From: Silurus meridionalis
Lineage: Eukaryota; Chordata; Actinopteri; Siluriformes; Siluridae
Length of the DNA stretch: 64,000 bases
Assembly: GCF_014805685.1 (NCBI RefSeq)
Contig: NC_060911.1
Location: forward strand, 5,608,712-5,672,711
Direction of reading: 5' to 3'
Shown here: one piece after another, positions 1-13,566 of the stretch
How positions within the stretch are numbered: the stretch's first letter is position 1
Layout: each line of letters opens with the position of its first letter
Notes under the pieces: generated by a model
The model's input: only the letters and a program-made list of their open reading frames with translations
Database searches by the model: none
What the model was told of the DNA's origin: nothing
Made by a program: the position numbers and the translations under genes

Positions 1-38
1 TAAACATCCCATTCCACATTTAGTTCCTATTTGCTGTT

Positions 39-42
<4 letters not shown>
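1..42 (+). repeat. Fragment of a Tc1-related MITE family
   Basis: The first 40 bases match, almost base for base, internal sequence of copies at 15830-16299 and 62141-62614 (the 'aacatcccattccacattt' phrase). The copy is cut by the window edge on one side and by a GATA microsatellite on the other. Confidence 0.55.

Positions 43-134
<92 letters not shown>
43..134. repeat. (GATA)n microsatellite
   Basis: About 23 uninterrupted tetranucleotide repeats. It lies directly after the MITE fragment. Confidence 0.98.
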
Positions 135-328
135 TGTATAACATTTACGCAACAATGCTTAATACACTGTATGTTCATGTTCATAGTTGGAACCTAAACA
201 ATTCTGGTACACGTGTTAATCATGAGGGCAAGATCGTAATTTATGTAGTTGTGTATTCTCTACATCTTTTTCACCATTATCCTAGCATAAATAAATAAAT
301 AAATACAATTAAATTTATTCTTGAAATC

Positions 329-553
329 AGGTCCTCTGGTGGTCTAGTGTTTAGGATGCGGCGCTCTCACCGCTGCGGCCCGGGTTCGATCCCCAGTCAG
401 GGAACCAACCCCAGCCACTCTTAGTGCAGGTCCCAAGGCCAGATAAATGGGGAGGGTTGCGTTAGGAAGGGCATCCAGCGTAAAAACATGCCAAATCAAA
501 CATTCGGATGATCCGCTGTGGCGACCCCTAATGGAAGAAGCCGAAAGAAAAAT
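329..553 (+). mobile_element. tRNA-Glu-derived SINE with target-site duplication
   Basis: The head (about 331-405) is very close to a vertebrate tRNA-Glu with a CTC anticodon. It has box A (GGTCTAGTGTTTAGG), the anticodon stem-loop GCGCTCTCACCGC and box B (GGTTCGATCC). A body and a tail (about 440-545) follow, ending in 'tggcgacccctaatggaaga'. The copy is flanked by a direct repeat (TTCTTGAAATC at 318-328 and 557-567), the expected target-site duplication. The tail is shared with the 3' end of the RTE-like LINE at 27235-27423, which points to the partner LINE. It is a retroposon and not a working tRNA gene, because the tRNA-like part continues into a SINE body. Confidence 0.85.
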
Positions 554-567
554 TATTTCTTGAAATC

Positions 568-998
568 CCTGCCTTCAGGTCAGGATTGTCCGCTGAATTT
601 ATCAGAACCTGAGCCGAGCTCCTAAACCACCGGTTTAATTAGATTCTCATGCATTTTCACGCAATCCGATCCTCAGGTGCTTTCGGGTTATTTTTGTCTA
701 TTTCCATGTAACCCATAAAATATAAAGGAGCTGCTTATAGAAAACCGGTATGTAAATACTACATTACTACACTATAGGCAAAGCTAACATGCCTATATTC
801 TCGCAATACATTTGTGTGCCAGAATTTATTAAATGGAACAAAATAACAGAAAATTACAGAATAATATGAGTACCAAAGCTATTGTCATAGTGATAGACTA
901 TACTCAGAAGGCCCACTCACTTTCAGCCTGTATGTGTGACAGGCTTAATGAAACACTTTATTTAAAACGAGGTAGGAATACAGAAAGGATGGGATGCC

Positions 999-1000
<2 letters not shown>
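568..1000. other. Intergenic, nothing recognised
   Basis: AT-rich single-copy-looking sequence. I see no open reading frame, RNA gene or clear repeat. Confidence 0.5.

Positions 1001-1002
<2 letters not shown>

Positions 1003-1042
<40 letters not shown>
1003..1042. repeat. (CA)n microsatellite
   Basis: About 20 CA dinucleotides. Confidence 0.97.
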
Positions 1043-1045
<3 letters not shown>

Positions 1046-2195
1046 TCTAACAGCTAGGGTCAATTTACAGTATTCAAAACTGGTATAGTTGGATAAGGAA
1101 GTCAGAGGAAACTAAGAGAAACCTTTGAGAACTACATGTGAACTTTCCCCAAACACTCTTATAATAAATGTTTTTATATGTTGTAATATTAAGATTTTTT
1201 TTTCATTGCTGCTGGTTTGTCTGGGTTTCCTCCCAGCGGCTTGTCTGGTTTCCTTCCCAATAATGGTTGCTTACTTGGTGTTTTCCATGTATTGTGTTCT
1301 AACCTGGATTTTAGCTCCTTTCGGTTCTGGTATCACACCATGGTGAATAATTCATACATTCAAAACATCCTGGCAAATCGACTCTGGCAGCCCCGGCTGT
1401 GATGCATTGTTACACGGCACTGCGGCTTTTAATGTGATATTGTGTAATTGTTACTTCTCTGATGGTAAAAGGTAGTATGCCAATATAAACTACTTGCATG
1501 AAGTATGAAAAGGTAGTGTCACATTCTATTTTTTTTATTTCTATTATAGATGTGTTATGCGTGAGTAAGAGAGGGAGAGTCTGTAAAGGCATGATAACGA
1601 TAGTGCTGATGTCAAGGACCGTGCTTCACTAAACTGGGTCACCAACATGATGTCAGTTCCAGCAGCCAATCACAGGTCATCGGTGGAACAGAGTCACACT
1701 CCCCACCCGGAGCACTGCAGCTGTCTGTGTGCATGCACACTCGCACACACACCCCAGAATGACACGTTCCGAAAAACATGACCACACCATTTCTCTTTTT
1801 TTATAATTGTAGTAGTAAAGTCGTATGTTTTGGTGGTTCAGAGAATAAATCTGTAGGTCCGAAGCCTTATCTGCTCAGCTCAAGTGTAATTTTTAGGTGG
1901 GGGGAAACATTTCCTGAATAAGTAAATGTTAAATTTGTGTAAAGAAACAAGAAAGAGTACATTCTATATACATCAGCATGATCATGCCCTGAAATGCCCT
2001 GCTACAATACAGAGAGATGGAGCAGCATAAAATATTAATGGCACAAATAACCATAAAATACACAATACAATATAACCGCACAACCAACATATTGGATGTA
2101 TTGTGGTTTCTGCCAACATTTTCACTATTCAACAGAAACAACATAAGTATGCACTGATTAGGCATAACATTATGACACTATAACGTTATTACCGG
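1043..2195. other. Intergenic, nothing recognised
   Basis: No coding signal. Short open frames here show no family resemblance and no splice context. Confidence 0.5.
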
Positions 2196-2345
2196 TAAAG
2201 TGAATAACACTGATTATCTCTTCATCATGGCACCTGTTAGTGGGAGGGATATATAAGGCAGCAAGTGAACATTTTGTCCTCAAAGTTGACATGTTAGAAG
2301 CAGGAAAAATGGGTGTAAGGATTTAAACGAGTTTGACAAATTTAA
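2196..2345 (+). mobile_element. Tc1-like transposon fragment (5' end)
   Basis: The text around 2222-2320 ('atcatggcacctgttagtgg', then 'ggcagcaagtgaacattttg') is the 5' leader of a widespread fish Tc1-like element. A related fragment sits at 9990-10095. Here the transposase part is missing and the fragment runs into the 3' end of a minus-strand LINE. Confidence 0.55.
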
Positions 2346-3605
2346 GTCAAGTCAAGTTTATTTCTATAGCTCTATTTCTATAATACAAAACACCTGAGAG
2401 TAGAAACTAACATCAGTACCGCATTGTGTGATTATGAGTAATGTTCTTTCTACAGTCTTCTACAGTCAGTTAACATTATGGAACCAGGAGCTACTGAGCA
2501 ACTCATAAAATAGCTAGATCCAACACCAGTTTCTCCATGCCAGAGCCTTTAAACACTCAAAGAGGTCCAATGTCCAAACTCATCAAGTGAAATCCATATG
2601 GCGCTGGTACGTCTCTAGCTGGTTCAGGATGTTTGAGATCTCAAGGAGCATGACGGATTGTAGCGTGTTAGAAGACTGAAAAGATAAATGAGAGGCAAAC
2701 CCTTTAGTGTTTTGTAAGTAAGGAGCAGTAGTTTTTATTCGATTTGAAACTTAACAGGTGTAGGGATGATAAGATCGGAGTTATATGGTCATATTTTCTC
2801 GACCTTGTGAGAACTCTGGCTACTACATTCTGGACTGACTGTAGCTTGTTTATTAATGATGCAGGACCTGCACCTAGTAATGCATTACAATAGTCCAGTC
2901 TGGGAGTCATGAAAGTGTGGACGAGCTTCTCTGCATCAGATATAGACAACATGTTTCTTAGCTTAGCAATATTTCTAAGGTAGAAGAAGGTTGTTTTTGT
3001 AATATGGATAATATGATATTTAAAAGACAATTTGCTGTCTAAAATAACTTCCAGGTCTTTTACTGTAAAACTAGTATTTACAGTACATCCTTCTAAATGC
3101 AGGTTGAATTGCTGGAGCTTCTGTGTACTGGTTTTTGGCCCTATGAGCAAAATCTCTATCACACTCTGTTAACTAAGCCAATTGAGACGTTTCGTTTGCA
3201 TTGCAGTGAAAGATAATCCAATGCCTTTTAATGATATTTTCCAAGGGAAGCATGTATATTGTGAAAAACAGGAGGTCCTAGAACTGAAACTTGTGGCACC
3301 CCAAAATTTACTTGCATTTACCTGGATAGTTCTCCATTTAAATCTACGAAAATACAATTAGACAGGTAGAATTTAAAGCTTAATGCCTGTCTCTGAGTGC
3401 CGATGTAATTCTGTAAGCGATCCAGGAGAAGGTCATGATCTAAAGTGTTACTAGGTCATTAGTGATTTTATGTAGAGCAGGTTCTGTGCTATGATGGGGC
3501 CTGAAGTCTGACTGGAACTCTTCAAATATATTGTTTTCTTGTAAGAAGGAACATGACTGGGCAGACACAATCTTTTCTAAAATCTTAGATTCAGCAGATA
3601 AAATT
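2341..3605 (-). mobile_element. Non-LTR retrotransposon (L2/CR1-like) 3' part, degenerate
   Basis: A minus-strand frame (3162-2704) reads as the C-terminal region of a non-LTR reverse transcriptase. Landmarks are LLIGPKTSTQKLQ, VKDLEVILDSKLSF, DAEKLVHTFMTPRLDYCNALL and LINKLQSVQNVVARVLT. The last two are typical of fish L2/CR1-like elements. The frame is closed by stops on both sides, so it is a dead 5'-truncated copy. The 3' end is near 2345, with the usual 'caagtcaagtttatttctat' sequence. The stretch 3440-3605 looks like more of the same or a second retroelement. It has no host function. Confidence 0.7.
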
Positions 3606-4502
3606 ATTCCATTATTATATAGGCAAATGTTACTTATATTTAATTAAAATATTAGCATAAACTCATTCTATTATAAGTTTCAAATTCATAGAAATTGGAT
3701 TTATGATTCAAAATAAATAAATAAATAATAACAACAGATTTGCCTATAGTGAAGATATATTCCTTTGGTTAGAATCTTTTTGCATTAGGATTCATGTACA
3801 TTGTTGAGTGAGAAAAGCATTTTTTGGATGTGCAAATCAACAGAGTGCAATCTGCCTTGTGTATCTGTGATATCATCATTGCCAAAGAAACCCGAGACAG
3901 AAGTGTGTGGGTTTTTGAAATCACAATACCTGCCATTGCCAGACAGACCACTGATGTCTTTCATTGTTTCACACAAACCCTAGGAGACAATGTCCTCTTC
4001 AGACCCCTAAAAGTGAATATTGTCCATTTTACTGTACAAGCCACAAACAGTGATGCTTTATGATAACAGAGTCCTAAAAAAACTGGTATAATAGCCTGCT
4101 GAGAATCATAGGGTTAATTGTGGCAGCTAGAGTGCCTCCCTGCTGTGCACTGGTACACTTTATTTAGTACTACATAACCCGAAAGGCACCCATCATATTG
4201 TCAGACCAACTGTTTCATCTTTCATGAAGGAAAGACACAAGTGTCTCTCTTGTCTAACACAGCCCACTGGAACGTGGACGTCATCCCCTTGGCCTTTAGA
4301 TGGGCATGACGCCCAGCTCCTATTGTGACATGCTACTTTAGGAGGTAAAGTCTCTTTCAAATGGGAATGTTTAGAAGCATGCTGCTCGAGAAAAAGTCAT
4401 AATAATGGAATAAAGGAATAAACCACGTACACAACTGGACACAACCTTACACTTTGCTTGAAGTTCAACTGTATTTATATATTATTTTACATTGTTATAT
4501 TC
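3606..4502. other. Intergenic, nothing recognised
   Basis: Two overlapping short frames on the + strand at 3801-4063 have no recognisable domain. I regard them as chance. Confidence 0.45.
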
Positions 4503-5379
4503 TAGGGCTGCTGCTCTCAATTATTTTAGTAATCAAGTATTCTGTCGATTATTCCATTGATTAATTAAGTAATCGGATAAGAAGTACTTTTTCTTTATTA
4601 AAGAGCAATACTAAATAAGAGAGAGAAAATCAGACGGGTCTCTTCAAATGAACAAGTCATTTCTTTTTCCTTTTTAGAAAAATGTACATTTCTATTGCTG
4701 AATTTGCATACAAGAATATCAGTGAAAACTAAATCCATTTAGTGCATTTAAATGCCATATCACATTAAAATACAAATAAAGCGCGTTCAAAAAGTCCCTT
4801 CGCAGTGGCCGTGTAGTGTAGGTTATGGGAAACTATTTGTTTAATGAAACGCATAGTTAAAATCTCGCACAGTATCGCAGTGTGGTTTTCTTGTCTCCGG
4901 AAAAATTTATATTTTCCACAGACTAAATCTGTGTGTTTATTGCCGGCTTTACAAACGTTCTCCACTACCCGCTCTACTCGGCCACTGCGAAGGGCTTTTT
5001 AAACACACCATATAAATAAAACTATAAAAATCTATGCTAAATTACTTTAAAAACAGTAACCGCACTGTACTGAGATTTTAGTTTGAAATGATTCCAAACT
5101 TGGGAAACTTTCTGCCATTTTCTTTGGCCTGAATCTTCTCCTCATCCCTCGCTGTTTTCTCCCCGTTCCTCCATTTTTCATACTGCCTCTTCTGCGTTAC
5201 CTGTCCAGCACGGCTCAGAGTTTAGCGGGTGGTGCATCAGTTATAACGGTCCGTGGGAAACACAGTGCTTCGTGTTTAATTAAATGGACGAAACAAGGCA
5301 TTGAGGCAAATTAATAAAAAAATTTACATTTACATTTTGTAATCGAATTACTTAAGTTCAGGAATCGTTATAGCCCTAA
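4503..5379. mobile_element. hAT-type inverted-repeat DNA element with a nested MITE
   Basis: The left end begins TAGGGCTGCTG and the right end, read in reverse, begins TTAGGGCTATAACGATTC. Both are the 'tagggctgcaacgatta' terminal type common in fish non-autonomous hAT-like elements. Inside is an unrelated inverted-repeat insertion at about 4783-5008. A fragment of the same element in the other orientation occurs at about 24109-24245. Confidence 0.55.
4783..5008. mobile_element. MITE with about 25-bp terminal inverted repeats, nested
   Basis: The left end has GTTCAAAAAGTCCCTTCGCA and the right end, in reverse complement, has GTTTAAAAAGCCCTTCGCAG. Both continue with GTGGCC. The element is about 226 bp with no transposase and lies inside the larger hAT-type element. 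Confidence 0.7.
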
Positions 5380-5740
5380 TGATATAGTATTTAACGTCCA
5401 CTCCAGTGAAATTTCTGTAGTAGGTGCTTAACTAATGTGCATTTAAATGCCTACAACTAACTAATCGGTACTAAATTACTGTGCATTACTAAAGATTTGA
5501 GACAATGCGGATTAAAATTTAAGACAATTTAATACATTTCAAAAGACTAAGACTTAATTTTTCAGGACACCATGTGATTCATTATATTAACTATTTACAT
5601 TTGTAGTGAATTCTAATACTTACTCACATTGATCTCATAAAGTATCTCATTTTACATATCAGGACATTCATCATCAAATTCATCTGGCCCTTAACACGTC
5701 TTAGAATTTGTTATATACAATAAATCTGGAATAAATTCAA
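5380..5740. other. Intergenic, nothing recognised
   Basis: AT-rich sequence without coding signal. Confidence 0.45.
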
Positions 5741-5741
5741 C

Positions 5742-7640
<1,899 letters not shown>

Positions 7641-7649
7641 CTTTCACTC

Positions 7650-7880
<231 letters not shown>

Positions 7881-8171
7881 CTGTAATCAGAACCTTGGAA
7901 TGTGAACGCGTTTTGTTCCACTTGCTACTTGTACCCCCAAAACCCAAACTGTACCATTCGAGAGAAAAAAAGGGGTGGGCAAAATACTAATACGTCGTTA
8001 TCACAACAATACATGGCTGTCTTTTAATAAATACCAAACCTCGAAATGAGTACTTGACCCCATTTTGTACCGATGTTCGTTCGAGTTTGTATTGTGTTTA
8101 TCTGATTTTGAGTGCGCTTTATCTAGTTACACCCCCCTATCTCTACTTAAAGTGGGTTCGCCCCTGGGGTT

Positions 8172-8181
8172 TGATTGACAG
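8172..8181 (+). promoter_or_regulatory. PBX-MEIS/PREP composite site (candidate)
   Basis: TGATTGACAG is an exact match to the 10-bp PBX-MEIS composite consensus. It lies just upstream of the purine-rich, CpG-containing stretch 8240-8428 that looks like a 5' untranslated exon. A 10-mer match can occur by chance, so this is a weak call. Confidence 0.3.
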
Positions 8182-8239
8182 CTCCATATTTTTGTGCAGG
8201 ATCTGTTTTTTTTTTTCTTTTCGAGTGCAAGAAAAAAGA

Positions 8240-8428
8240 AAACAACAGATCGAGGAGGGAGCGACAAGCCGAGATAAGAAAGACGGAGGGGAAAAGTGAG
8301 GGATAAAGAGAATATTGAGGGGCGAGGCAAAGGAAATTAAAGCCGAAAGGGAGGGAGAACAGAGTTGTTGTGTTGTGATTTTTGCACGTTCACTCCACTC
8401 ATACAGCGTTGTAAAGTTGCTCCGCAGG
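8240..8428 (+). other. Candidate 5' non-coding exon (possibly ndrg2)
   Basis: A purine-rich, unusually CpG-containing stretch ends in TCCGCAGG|GTAAGTG, a strong splice donor with GT at 8429-8430. It lacks the repeats that fill the surroundings. It could be a first exon joined to the ndrg2 translation-start exon 22 kb downstream, since vertebrate NDRG2 genes have non-coding first exons. No splice partner can be proven from sequence alone, and it could belong to another transcript. Confidence 0.35.
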
Positions 8429-8429
8429 G

Positions 8430-9357
8430 TAAGTGTTTACGCACATCACGTTTGTTCACGTGTATGCGTGTTTATTTAACTCTTTCGGTTTTCCAGATGC
8501 GTTTAAACTCGAGTTTATTGTTTAAAAAAAAAACAGACAGTCCATGCCACACGTGGTTGAAATGACAAGCAAACAAGAAACAATGTTTTTTTTGCGATAA
8601 TTTACGACTGTTGGCGACAAAATACGGCGTTTTTTCCCTCTAAACGTTTATTGTATGATTGGGAATAAGGTTTAATTTGAAGCATGACAAGCTGTTTTTT
8701 TTTAATATCGCAAACACAATCCCCATATATCGCTTTAAATCTTATTGCTTAAAAAAATATATAAGATTTAATTCTAAATACAGTAATGTTTAGAGCTAAT
8801 GATGTTTTTGTGGTGGTGGTGTTGTTTTGTTTCTGGTCATGCAGTAGGAGCGTGCACATGTTGTTGTTCCCAGCTGCTCCTTTTGTCTCCTTTTGGTTTA
8901 TGTATGTTTTCGATCCCCGTTTAAAAAAACCCCCAACATGTTCATTTGATAGAAATGTAAAGGGATAGTGTTTGTGCGTTTGTACACTTGAATGTCCTAA
9001 AAGGAGACATGATGAGGGTTTTGGTCTTTTGCCTTAGACTCCCATTGACAGTTTAGTATCTCACACATACAAAAACAGAAGCTTGGAAAGGGGTTTTTGG
9101 TTCATAAAAGCGCATTGTGCTGGATATTTTATATGGTAATAATAGATACCAAGCCCCCCATCAAACCCAGGGTTTGGATCACTAATGCACTTGATAGTAT
9201 GTGATTCTTCTCCAGGGAGTTCACTGCAGTCATCCACTGTTAATACGTTACTATACAGTGGAATATCAACTATTGTGATTTATTTCCTTTTAATTTGGGT
9301 TCCTGTGTACTGACTAGGCCAGCTGGTGCTTTTTTCAATGTACGTTCACATGTCTAG

Positions 9358-9360
<3 letters not shown>
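8430..9360. other. Intergenic or intronic, nothing recognised
   Basis: Poly-T runs and AT-rich sequence. No gene seen. Confidence 0.45.

Positions 9361-9408
<48 letters not shown>
9361..9408. repeat. (TG)n microsatellite
   Basis: About 24 TG units. Confidence 0.97.
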
Positions 9409-9409
<1 letters not shown>

Positions 9410-9989
9410 AATGTCAAACAAAGCTGTATAGCCAAACTCTGTTTCAATTCAAGTTAGGGCAAGACGAAATTATGGGGTGAAAAATGTGCTCAGACGAGTT
9501 TGTAATTTCTCCTTTTTTCTCCCATCTGTATGTCTTTTTTTTTTTTACACGCACACATACACACAAACACGGTGCAGGGTAGGGGGCCGGGGCTGAAATT
9601 GCACCATGTAGTGACTCATGCAGTGTATAAATGCACATGCTGTAGTGTTTTTTTTTTTTTTTTTCCCCTCTCTTTCTTTCTTGTTATCGTGCAATACAGA
9701 GTTTTCGGACGTTGCCAAGCTTATTAAGCAACACCCCCACAAATCCCGAACAGGGAACACACGGGAGGCTGTAAATCTACACCCGAGGATGTCTTTAACC
9801 CCAGATTTGGAAGTGTGTTTGGGTGGAGACAATGGCCATTTTAACCCTGTCCAGTTTTTTTTTTTTTTCGTAGTGTTATTGCCAAAGTTTTGAACACAAG
9901 CCTTCGCATTCATCCCCTGATTGCATTTCCGAAGCTAATTTAAAGACTCGGGAAGCTATCCAAGGATAGGGCTGTATGATTCAACAGAA
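9409..9989. other. Intergenic or intronic, nothing recognised
   Basis: Contains poly-T tracts at about 9536-9546, 9647-9664 and 9856-9868. The open frames on both strands across them are low-complexity artefacts. Confidence 0.45.
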
Positions 9990-10095
9990 TACACTGATCA
10001 GCCATGATTTTGAGAGGTGATGTTTATATTGGTAATCTTGTTACTAACTATCAGGCAACTACCAATGGGGGTGTTGGATTTATTAGGCAGAAAGT
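9990..10095 (+). mobile_element. Tc1-like transposon 5' fragment
   Basis: Begins 'cactgatcagccatgatttt' and runs to 'attaggcagaaagtgaacag'. This is the same leader type as 2196-2345. It stops where a tRNA-derived SINE begins. Confidence 0.5.
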
Positions 10096-10255
10096 GAACA
10101 GTCAGCTCAGTGGTAAAGGTGCTGGGTTACTGATCGGAAGGTCGGGGGGTTCAAGCCCCAGTATCGCCAAGCTGCCACTCTTGGGCCCTTGAGCAAGGCC
10201 CTTAACCCTCTGTGCTCCAATGCTGAGAAGGCTTTGCTCTTCTCAGCATTGACAC
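10096..10255 (+). mobile_element. tRNA-derived SINE
   Basis: Box A-like AGCTCAGTGGTAAAGG and box B-like GGTTCAAGCCCC are spaced as in a tRNA. They are followed by the body phrases 'ctgccactcttgggcccttg' and 'agcaaggcccttaaccctc'. The same family occurs at 13330-13515 (-), 21183-21345 (+), 23645-23765 (+) and 28455-28660 (-). This copy ends in a perfect 13-bp hairpin at 10218-10251. Confidence 0.75.
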
Positions 10256-11335
10256 AAAATTTTTTTTTTATAAAGTACTAAAGATATAAAGTGAAATTCA
10301 CAAGTCTCAGCTGGAGCATCAGGTACATGTTGCAAAGTACATGTATGGATCTGAGGCTGGATGGTCACTTCTAGCCCACCCCCAAACTGTGTCACACTCA
10401 CTTCATCAAGGATGGTCTTTAACCCAGGGCTCGATCATTTTTTAATAATAATTGTAAAAATATTCATTCGAAATAATGTAAGTTTGGCTCCTTTTTCCAT
10501 TCCTCAGACATTTTAGCTTTACTTTTCAAATCTATTACAATATCCATACCTGCACAATCTGTGGTGCCTGCAGATAGTTTTTGACTCGTGGAGTTAAAAC
10601 TGTGGGTTCCTGAGTGATCAAGTACCTCAGAAAACAATTAAAATTCCTCTTGATTGCAGATATTTGAGGAAATTCCATCCTTGTTTTTTTTTTTCTTCCT
10701 TTTTTTTCCCAACTAATTTGATGAAACTATTGAAAGACTTTCCTCAATTTTGTCCCCTTGTTTATTCCGGGTGGGTACATGTAACCCTGCCTTCTATTGC
10801 AGGATTATTCAGAATTGATGGTGTTCCAGTAAGAAAATATCCGGAGAAGCGAATAACCTAAATAAATGATTGCAACAGTTGCTTTTAAATATTTAATAAT
10901 TTTGTTATTAGTTGACGGCTGTAAGAAACGCAGTTAAACGCAGTTGTATTTTTGCTAGCGCCGGCTAGCCTCACATGCTTACTCCTCACAAACCATTACA
11001 AATATTTTATAATGTTCAAATATCAAATGTTTCCTTATGGATCCAGAGTAACGTGATGAGTTGTTACATTCCAATGCTGACCATGTGTCTTTTTAGTTTT
11101 TTGTAATCTGCATATCTAAACTCATGGGTTATAATAAGTGCGAGAACGCTGAAAAACCTTCTCTTTACGCTGAGAAACCTTCTTCTGGTAAAACATCTCG
11201 TACTGACGCTTCTAGCCCCTTTTCTGGTTAGTCTTTAGCATGATGTTCTGCCTTTAGTCATCATTTCTTCAATGCACGTCATTGGATAAACCAACTCGAT
11301 TCTACACTTCATCCATATAAAACTGAAGTAGCTGA
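10256..11335. other. Intergenic or intronic, nothing recognised
   Basis: No coding signal and no repeat that I recognise with confidence. Confidence 0.45.
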
Positions 11336-11339
11336 GGTA

Positions 11340-11690
11340 TGTCTGCAATTGTGGAAATTTGTGTTCATTCAGCTACAAGTGTGTTAGTAAAGTCGGGTAA
11401 CTGATGTAGGTGAGGGTGAGGAGGTCTGGGGTGCAGTCAGTGTTCCAATTCATCCCAAAGGTGTTCAGTAGAGTTGAGGTCAGAGCTCTATAGCAGGCCA
11501 ATCAAGATCTTCCACTCCAACCAGTGTAAATCATATCTTCATGGAGCTTACTTTGTACTTTGGTATTGTCAGGCTGGAACAGGTTTGGGTCTCCTAGTTT
11601 TTATGTACCTCCAACTTTGTGGTAACAGTTTAGGGAAGTAGAACATATTGCATATTGTCAGGTGTCCATATTAGTCAGGCAGTTGGTGAC
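11340..11690 (+). mobile_element. Tc1-related MITE copy, degenerate
   Basis: Aligns by eye with 15830-16299: 'ctggggtgcagtcagtgttc', 'gttgaggtcagagctctata' and 'gctggaacaggtttgggtct'. The internal sequence is the antisense of a decayed Tc1-type transposase. The ends are degraded. Confidence 0.65.
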
Positions 11691-12355
11691 CCTTGTTCTA
11701 GTTCATGCGCTTGCATTATGTTGGCAAACACCTAATCAAATGTTTGTGTCTTGAACATGCACATTTTCCACAGGTTATAGATCCGGATGGATCGGATTAA
11801 TATTAATTATTTTGAAAGCATCTAAAGGGCAGTGTGCCAGTGGGGATGCTGCAAGTAGTGCTTCACCTCATTGCCACCATGTCTGCGTTTTATAGTCAGA
11901 TGAGTCATGCAGCATGCAGCATATATCGTATTTCACATAAAGGGGAAGGGTTGGAGTTGAATTTACCAGAAAAAGCATTAATATTTTTAGGCTTTGACAC
12001 ATCTTGAACAAGGAACAGTGTACAACAGCAACAGTGTACTGTTTTTTGTATTCAATTTTTTTCTTTTACATGAAATCTTTAAATATGTTTTTATTTTTGT
12101 TAACTACTGAATTCTGAACAGTGACTTTTTTTTTGTGCCCCGAATGTACAAACACAAGGATTTCCTGCGTAAAAAGTGTCGACTCGAGGGTATTAATGAA
12201 CAAAATGGTTACAGGGTTATAAAATAAAGGTTGGAAAAGAGCCTTGTTATAGAATCATTAGAATCATCATTGTTGCAGAAGCAAAACTGCATATCACGAT
12301 GACCAACTAACTTTTGAACACTGTTTTAACGTTACACAAGCGGAAAGTTAAACAA
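11691..12355. other. Intergenic or intronic, nothing recognised
   Basis: AT-rich sequence without a gene. Confidence 0.45.
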
Positions 12356-12359
12356 CCTC

Positions 12360-12470
12360 AAGTCAAGTAGGCGTTATTGTCATTTTAACCATATACAGTG
12401 CAGTACATAGTGAAACTTAACAACGTTTCTCAGGATCAAGGTGCTACAGCAAACATAAATTAACCAAAGG
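12360..12470. repeat. Dispersed fish repeat fragment
   Basis: The phrase 'taaccatatacagtgcagta', then 'aaggtgctacagcaaacata', resembles a dispersed repeat. A weaker relative lies at about 19090-19150 ('aaggaccaaggtggtac'). The class is not determined. Confidence 0.35.
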
Positions 12471-12639
12471 AACACAGAACTAGACATAACTCTAAAATGA
12501 CAACACAATATGTGCAACATTTTTATTGCAAAAAAGGGAGGAAAAAAAAAGACGAGTCAACATGAGACGAGGAAAAACAGTAACACAGTAGCGCTGACCA
12601 GTACAGTACAGAAGATTCAGTATACAAATTAAAAATAAA

Positions 12640-13119
12640 TACTGTAATTTCTGGACTATTAAGCGCACCCATATATAAGCCGCACCCACTGAATTTGACA
12701 AAGATTTTTATTTTGAACATAAATAAGCCGCACCTGTCTATAAGCCATCTACATTAAAACTAATGAACATCACACAGGCTTTAATGAAAGAGAGTGTCTG
12801 TTACACGGTGTAACGGGTGAAATATGTTGTGGCTCCTTTAAGAGCAGAGCGGCATTTTGGGAACAGCCTGCCGCCGCATTTTTCCGGTATTACTGCATGT
12901 GTGCAAGACCGAGGAATACATCCTTATTATTTTCTGATGCTTATTTCTAAGTTTCTTTGACTAACCCATAACGCTAAACGCTGCTCAGTTTTTTGGCTTG
13001 AAGTTTGTGAAACCGGGAAAAACCCAGGAAAAATTAATAAATTAGCCGCTTCGTTGTTTAAGCTGCGGGGTTCAAAACGTAGGAAAAAAGTAGCGGCTTA
13101 TAGTCCGAAAAATACGGTA
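12640..13119. mobile_element. Non-autonomous DNA transposon with terminal inverted repeats
   Basis: The left end TACTGTAATTTCTGGACTA and the right end in reverse complement TACCGTATTTTTCGGACTA form imperfect inverted repeats of about 27 bp. Internal sequence repeats the 'ataagccgcac' motif. Size is about 480 bp with no transposase. Confidence 0.7.
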
Positions 13120-13329
13120 CTGTACATAAACCTTTATGGTTCCTTGATTCCATTGTATCAGAAACTCAAAGGTTTTTGGTTTAAGTACAACTTCCAGACT
13201 TTCATAACCTAAAATGCTCACTTGAATAATGTTGAGTATCGTATGCTGATTGACATTGATTATGGGATCATATGACAAGCTAGTTATTTTCACTTTGATT
13301 ATTGCGGTAAAGTTAGTTCACAGTGTAAA

Positions 13330-13515
13330 ACGCTTTTACTTGTCACATGTACATTACAGCACAGTGAAATTCTTATTTCCGCATGTCCCAGCTTGTTAGG
13401 AAGCTGAGATCAGAGTGCAGGTTCAGGAATGACACTCATGGAGGAAAGAGGGTTAAGGGTCTTGCCAATGCCGGGGCCCGACCTTCCGATCGCCCATTGA
13501 GCTACCACTTTTACC
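13330..13515 (-). mobile_element. tRNA-derived SINE, minus strand
   Basis: Read on the minus strand it carries a box A-like region (near 13500), a 'gatcggaaggtcgggcccc' core and the 'agggttaacccttttt'-side body. It is the same family as the copies at 10096 and 28455. The head is imperfect. Confidence 0.55.
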
Positions 13516-13522
13516 ACAGTGC

Positions 13523-13566
<44 letters not shown>

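Noticed and set aside
331..405. Functional tRNA-Glu (CTC) gene
   Set aside because: It is close to tRNA-Glu but has several changes and runs straight into a SINE body with a target duplication, so it is a retroposon head.
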